A stretch of DNA of 64,000 nt from Siphlonurus alternatus (Eukaryota; Arthropoda; Insecta; Ephemeroptera; Siphlonuridae), in assembly GCA_949825025.1 (NCBI GenBank), contig OX463786.1:19641085-19705084 (forward strand), written 5' to 3'. Below, piece after piece: positions 58,931-64,000 of this stretch. A model generated the notes under the pieces. The model worked only from the letters and a program-made list of their open reading frames with translations, did no database searches and was not told the origin of the DNA. Position 1 is the first letter of the stretch; every line of letters begins with the position of its first letter. The position numbers and the translations under genes are program-made.

Positions 58931-59726
58931 CTAGGGTTTTCAAGGATTTTAAAAATAATGGAAGTCCTCATAAAGTGATAAAATTTATCGCTGACCTTGA
59001 AGAGTCCCTGGTCTTTTTTTTTCTATTTTATTATTATTTTTTTAAATTCTCAGCTTATCTCCATAATAATTTGCAAATAATGGTTTTAGAGGATCATAAA
59101 AATATTGGAGGGAATCAAAAAGTGATCAAATCTCTCTCTTATCTCACAGGGAAATTGGTGACCCCTTGCCGGTTTGAATTTGTCGATTTCTTTCGAATTA
59201 TGCTTTACGTTCTGTTCGCAGTGCTCATAATCGTCACGCACATTAGCAAGCAAACAGGAAAATTATTCATTTTTACATTAAAAATTTAATAAAATTTTAA
59301 CAAAACGCTTACCAATACTCTGGAAACAAAATAAATTCAATACAGAGATAACCAACTTGCATTTTTTTTTATTATTATTCACAGCGTATGTTAGTTTGTA
59401 CTGATTTTTTTTTACGTTTTTCTCAATGAAAAAATAACATTTTTAATTATCATCAACTCTAATTTTTAATTCAACTTGTCAAGTACGTGCTTACATTATT
59501 CCTATAATTTCAATCTTGCTAGCAGTCTTTTAAAGCCATCCTAATTTCAAGAAATATTAAAAAAAAAAGTTCAAATTAAGAGATACCATGCAGTGCCTCT
59601 GTAGGGTAAAAAATAGCTTTAGCATTTTAACACTTTAAACTGACTTCCAATATTTTTATCGATCATCTTCGAAAACCCTTAATACTAGCAAATTACTATG
59701 GAAGCAATCCGAGAATTCAAAGTAAG

Positions 59727-60640
59727 ATAGGAAAACGGTCACTTGTGACCCCTGCAATGCAAGGTCAAGGATTAATTGTATCACACTGCAAGACCTCCCA
59801 AGAGTTTTCTCGTCCTCGAAAACCCATAAAAATTCATCAATTTGAAGGTAATTAAAAAGATTGGGATAAAGGTCATGTTAGGGGTCACCAGTGACCCGTG
59901 CAAGATCAAAGATCAATTTCATCACTTTGCAAGACCTTCCGTCAGTTTTATTGTCCTCGACCACCCTTTAAAACTCATAAATTTCAAAGTTCTTGAAAAT
60001 TTTGGAAAAAAAGGTCATGCCAGGGGTCACCGGGTGACCCCTGCAAGGTCAAGGATCAATTTCATCACTTTGCAAGACCTTCCGTCAGTTTTATTGTCCT
60101 CGACAACCCTTTAAAACTCATCAATTTCAACGCAATTGAAAATTTTGGAAAAGAGGTCATGCCAGGGGTCACCAGTGACCCCTGCAAGGTCAAGGATCAA
60201 TTTCATCACTTTGCAAGAGCTACCATCAGTTTTATCGTCCTCGAAACCCTTTAAAATTCATCAATTTCAACGCAATTGAAAATTTTGGAAAAAGGTCATG
60301 CCAGGGGTCACCAGTGACCCCTGCAAGGTCAGGGATCAATTTTATCACTTTGCAAGAAATTCCATCAGTTTTATCGTCCTCGAAAACCCTTTAAAACTCA
60401 TCAATTTCATCGTAATTGAAATTTTTGGAAAAAAGGTCATGCCAGGGGTCACCCAGTGACCCCTGCAAGGTCAGGGATCAATTTTACCACTTTGCAAGAA
60501 CTTCCATCAGCTTTATCGTCCTCGAAAACCCTTTAAAACTCATCAATTTCAACGTAATTGAAACTTTTGGAAAAAAGGTCATGCCAGGGGTCATGCCAGG
60601 GGTCACCAGTGACCCCTGCAAGGTCCAGGGACCAATTTTA
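59727..60640 (+). repeat. Tandem array, right arm (~141-bp units, about seven copies)
   Basis: Opposite orientation to the left array: GGTCATGCCAGGGGTCACC and GTGACCCCTGCAAGGTCA recur, then TCAATTTYATCACTTTGCAA and TTTATYGTCCTCGA. The outermost unit has an extra CATGCCAGGGGT duplication. Confidence 0.92.
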
Positions 60641-61083
60641 ACACTTTGATAGGTCTTTCATTGGTTTTACCATGCTTGAAAACGCTTAAAAGCTTTCCAA
60701 CATGAAGATAATGTGAAAATTAAAAAAAAAAGGGTCTGTGAGAGACAAATTCTGACCCTGCGAAAGGTCAAGGGTCAACGGCAGTAAAAAATTAATGTCA
60801 CCGCTGTTTTTCTCATACTCGAAAACCCCTAGTTTGAAATTTTCAGACTGAAATTCGAAAATTTTTTAATCTCTTTTTCATTAACATTGTAAGCCCATAA
60901 GGGTTTTTTAAAAAACGGGAACCCACCCCCCAGAAGGGATGAAATAAGGGTGGGAAAGAATTTTCACCACCAGAACATAAAACAAACAACCCTCAGCTAC
61001 CACTGTACGAAATTTGAAGTTTCTACAAGCACTTTTGCAATTCCAAATTAGAGGATAGAAATGACACACGAATTGTGACTCAC

Positions 61084-61114
<31 letters not shown>

Positions 61115-61118
61115 TTAG

Positions 61119-61470
61119 CTTTTTTAACTGAACCCTAGTATAGGGTACTGGCCACATTTAAGTGACTGAATTGAATTTAACCTCCCGGCTCTTCGTAGAC
61201 CCTACTTTTGTGGGTCCCTTCCAAACCGGGGCGGCCATGGCCTAAGCAATCCATCCCAGCATTCGCCTGGTTGTGACTGAGGAAACCATGGAAACCTTAG
61301 TAGGACGGTCGGCAATTGATGGAGGATGCCATCAATCACCTCCCGGATGCACGAGTGGGTGTCCTTTAGCAACCGCTTCTTGTGAAAAGTTTGGCGGTGC
61401 ATGGCTGGGATCGAACTCACGACCATCTGATTACGAATCAGAGGTGTATACCACTGCGTCAAGTGCCCGG
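61119..61470 (-). mobile_element. tRNA-derived SINE (Thr-like head), full length
   Basis: On the minus strand the head has A box TGACGCAGTGGTATAC, an anticodon arm TCTGA-TTCGTAA-TCAGA (loop anticodon CGT) and B box GAGTTCGATCCC. Next come a body with GGAGGTGATTGATGGCAT, the shared domain GGTTTCCATGGTTTCCTCAG, and a 3' end with CCGGTTTGGAAGGGACCCAC and CTATACTAGGGTTCAGTTAA. Related pieces are at 5618-5800, 16405-16545 and 17795-17935. Confidence 0.85.
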
Positions 61471-61665
61471 ATATATATATATATATATTAAAAATACAGC
61501 TAGATTTTTTTATATTAATTTAAGCTTTTGTTTTATTAAAAAAAATTACAATATGTTAAGAAAAAAAAACTAAAAGGAGCACAATTTAGAAAAGAAAAAT
61601 TCTCTCAGATGACAACAAAAATAATTATTGAAACATTGGACGAAAAAGCTGATGTGATGGAATAT

Positions 61666-63842
61666 TTATTGCAATCTCTGAAACACGAGAGCAGTGATCA
61701 GGCTTCCTTCTTTTCCACCAAACTTAAAGGTGGGAGCTGGAATTTGGGATACAATGGAGAATTCTGTAACAGAGGACGGTGTTTGATGTTTAAGAAAAAC
61801 TTAAAATTCAAAAACTGTTTGGTAAAAAAAAAAAATCTTTGATGGGCTTTGACACTATGAAATGGAAACTCGTTTTTAGAATTAATTTTTAAACATAAAT
61901 AACAATTTAAAAAGTCTCGAATTCTTGTAACTTGTGTATTGTTATATTGTTAATAATAACATTTTCATTCACTATTATATACGTAGTCACTATACATTAA
62001 ACAATACAGAACAGTACTTAATTACAAAAATTCATGTTGTTTTTTCTATTCAATGATTTATTCATATCTTGTGCAATTGACTGTGCTTTTATATAATTAT
62101 ATTTTTTTAAACTATCATGAAATCTGTTAATATTGTTTACTTATTTATTTTTAATATAGATTAAATATTTTATTAAAGGGTTTCTGAGGTACATTAACTT
62201 AATTTAAAAGCCCTTTAGAGATCTTGTACAATGTATAACCTGATTTTTTTTTGTATTATTATTATTACTTTAAGGAATTTTAATTAATTTTAGATTACTG
62301 TGGTAAACACTTTTATAATAGGACTAGCTGCTGATACTCACTGTGACTAAAGTGTGACTCTAGTTCGCTGGCAGTCCAGTTGCAAGAAGTCAACACCAGA
62401 TGTCCTCCCGGTCTCAGCATATTGTTGACTCTCTCCACGTAAGCTGCTCTTGCTTTTGCTCCGTCGTCTCTCAGGCCAATGGCGTCATACGTGCCCTTGT
62501 CAAGAGCAACCTCCAGGGGTTCTCCGGGACATGGGTCGGAGCCGAGTATGTCCCACACCTGAGAAAATCAGATTATAATTAACATTAATAAATCAGGGTA
62601 TGCAAAACTTAAAACAAAGAAAATTTTTCAAGTTTTTGACTAGGGATTTCAATTTTAGGTTATTCTATTCTATAAATTTAATGTTAGAGCATTTTAAGTA
62701 TTTTTCAGTGACATCTTATTATTGAGAATGTCTGAGAGATTATTATAATTTTAGGAAAATTTATAACTTATTTTTGTTATTTTTTTTTTTACACAAAAAA
62801 GGAACAATTTTTTTTTTTTTCTTTTTAAAAAAGTCTGCAGGTAGCTAGGCAGTTCCCGTCATACTTCATTGAATACGTCATTGATATTGCTATATAACTG
62901 TGCAGTCGTCAACGGTAAACTTCTAGTTCTGATACTCTGATATTGAAATATTTTGGTACTAGGGCTGATAAATCTGTACAGTACCTCATACTTGATGTCC
63001 AGCTCCATCTTTTTAGCAACTGCCCTCGCCAGTTCTACAGCTTGCAGACTGTAGTCAACTCCCAGCAGGTTTGTGAAACCTTCCTCTGCCTGTGAACAAT
63101 AATGGACGTCAGTACATTGTAGAGAGACATTTTTAAAATTCAGCTCATACTAAAAAATCATTACATATACTGTATTATATTATATCTTCCTATTCCAACC
63201 TTTAGATACTAAATTATGAATTTCACATAAACATTTCATGTACCGATAAGCGTACGTTGGCCTTTTGATAATAACTATGCAGTGCATATGTACTGAGATG
63301 AATAAAATAAACGTCTATAATTAACTTGAGCAGCATATATTATATATATCTCTCTTTCAACTTAATATTATGTAATTGTCTGATTTTTTTTTTTTTGGTG
63401 TTCCATACTCTCTCAGTTGGAAGAAAAATATTTATACAAAATTTAATCTCATTTATGAAAGTTGATGCCTAAATGTAGTGAATTATATATTATACAACAT
63501 TTTCAGATTTTTATAAACATTCCAAACCGACGAGAAAAGTTGGAAATTCAACTTACTGCATTTTCAAGAATGATAATGGACCTCTTCAATAATGCTAATA
63601 ATAAAAATAGTAATGACTTGAAGCCTATATTTTGTTAGCAGTGATTATGATTGATAATATAAAATCTTGTTGCCGATGTAAAGAATTTTTCGTGAGTAGA
63701 AAAATTTATTGAACATAGAGAAAATTTAATAAAATATCATATTAAAATTTTTCTTACCAGGTTAACAAGAAGCATTCCATTTCCACAGCCAAGGTCAATA
63801 ATTTTGGAACCTTTTTCTACCACCTTGCTGTTTGAAAGCCAT
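61666..63842 (-). CDS. EEF1AKMT2: eEF1A lysine methyltransferase 2 (METTL10-like), 3' four coding exons; gene runs past the window
   Basis: Class I SAM-dependent methyltransferase that in other animals methylates a lysine of elongation factor eEF1A in the cytosol. Exons 5' to 3': 63758-63842, 62985-63089, 62342-62558, 61666-61763. All junctions are GT-AG and in phase, giving about 168 residues ending LVFQRLQ. Motifs: SAM-binding motif I IIDLGCGNGMLLVNL; TNLLGVDYSLQAVELA; acidic VALDKGTYDAIGL; RPGGHLVLTSCNWT, the family signature near the active site; and APTFKFGGKEGSLITAL at the C-terminus. The last exon begins two bases into a codon completed by the A at 62342. The N-terminal exon(s) lie beyond position 64000. 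No damage seen. Confidence 0.93.
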
Positions 63843-63862
63843 CTAAATGGAACAAAAGTACA

Positions 63863-64000
63863 TTAAGGGTAAGGTAACGCCACCAATGTTAAAAAAAATC
63901 CCTCTCACAAAAATTCTGAAAAAAATTTAAAATGTTCTCCTCTACACCCCCTATCAGTACCTAAAATATCAGGTATACAAATACGATCTAGTTTTTGAGT
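63863..64000. mobile_element. Family A fold-back element (copy 7), cut by the window end
   Basis: TTAAGGGTAAGGTAACGCC and the usual left arm to TAGTTTTTGAGT. It starts about 20 nt upstream of the EEF1AKMT2 exon at 63758-63842, inside the intron. Confidence 0.9.

Larger units (their letters stand above)
57671..61087. mobile_element. 3.4-kb inverted-repeat element with ~141-bp tandem arrays in both arms
   Basis: Starts CAGAGTGAGTCACAATTCGT and ends with its complement; TATATA lies outside both ends. Each arm has a ~450-bp unique terminal part (for example GTAAGCCCATAAGGG and CAGTCTGAAAATTTCA, both mirrored), then an array of six to seven ~141-bp units. These start near 58141, 58282, 58422, 58563, 58705 and 58858 on the left, and lie reversed near 59735, 59881, 60022, 60163, 60303, 60444 and 60599 on the right. 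The ~700-bp centre (58,950-59,650) is AT-rich with no recognisable transposase. The TA-rich flank and CAG tip suggest a TA-targeting DNA transposon or Foldback-type element; the class is not settled. Confidence 0.88.

Noticed and set aside
58975..59289. 104-codon frame in the centre of the 3.4-kb element
   Set aside because: Low-complexity hydrophobic N-terminus, no transposase motif, and it starts within decayed repeat sequence.
58350..60649. Repeated open frames in the 141-bp arrays (MPGVTSDPCK-like peptides)
   Set aside because: They arise from translating tandem non-coding units. Stops and frame changes differ between units and no start or splice context is conserved.
57671..61087. CRISPR-like array
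   Set aside because: Units are ~141 bp, contiguous and mirrored, in a eukaryotic context; there are no short direct repeats with unique spacers.
61609..61842. 77-codon plus-strand frame
   Set aside because: Overlaps and opposes the last EEF1AKMT2 exon, which has correct phase and family motifs on the minus strand.

Overview
This is a nuclear genome window from an AT-rich metazoan. It has intron-split animal genes with GT-AG junctions, two nuclear tRNA-Lys genes, tRNA- and 5S-rRNA-derived SINEs, a non-LTR retrotransposon and many fold-back transposons. The gene set (26S proteasome PSMD3, an ETS1/2-like factor, an LRAT-fold PLAAT-like enzyme, EEF1AKMT2) fits an invertebrate animal; the species cannot be named from the sequence alone. 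Exons are clearly more GC-rich than the surrounding DNA.

Layout. 1-15,900: no intact gene; a mosaic of SINE pieces, fold-back elements and AT-rich DNA. 15,908-31,702 (minus): complete PSMD3, ten coding exons that join to exactly 1,500 nt (499 residues plus stop). Its 8-kb last intron carries two identical tRNA-Lys(UUU) genes, and its introns hold many fold-back elements, several touching splice sites. 32,277-50,507: a long inverted duplication. The left arm (32,277-37,881) and right arm (45,677-50,507) are near-identical reverse complements around a 7.8-kb spacer. The left arm runs into a decayed ETS1/2-type gene (36,880-39,056, plus); the right arm repeats its first exons up to the middle of exon c. 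Each arm has one private transposon insertion: a 5'-truncated retrotransposon with an intact reverse transcriptase ORF on the left, a 544-bp hAT-like element on the right. The spacer holds a 650-bp fold-back, an unrecognised acidic ORF and a tRNA-Glu-derived SINE. 50,508-57,600: fold-backs, two hAT-like MITEs with 8-bp target duplications, and a two-exon PLAAT-like gene (53,832-56,290, plus). 57,671-61,087: a 3.4-kb inverted-repeat element whose arms contain oppositely oriented arrays of a ~141-bp repeat. 61,666-64,000 (minus): the 3' four coding exons of EEF1AKMT2, continuing past the window.

The genes do not form a pathway: PSMD3 is proteasome housekeeping, EEF1AKMT2 methylates translation factor eEF1A, the PLAAT-like protein would act on phospholipids, and the ETS locus looks dead. 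The unusual aspect is structural. At least five families of long fold-back DNA elements, two flanked by TTAA, plus a multi-kilobase palindrome and a multi-kilobase TIR/tandem-repeat element, dominate the window. One palindrome breakpoint lies at the end of a truncated fold-back element.
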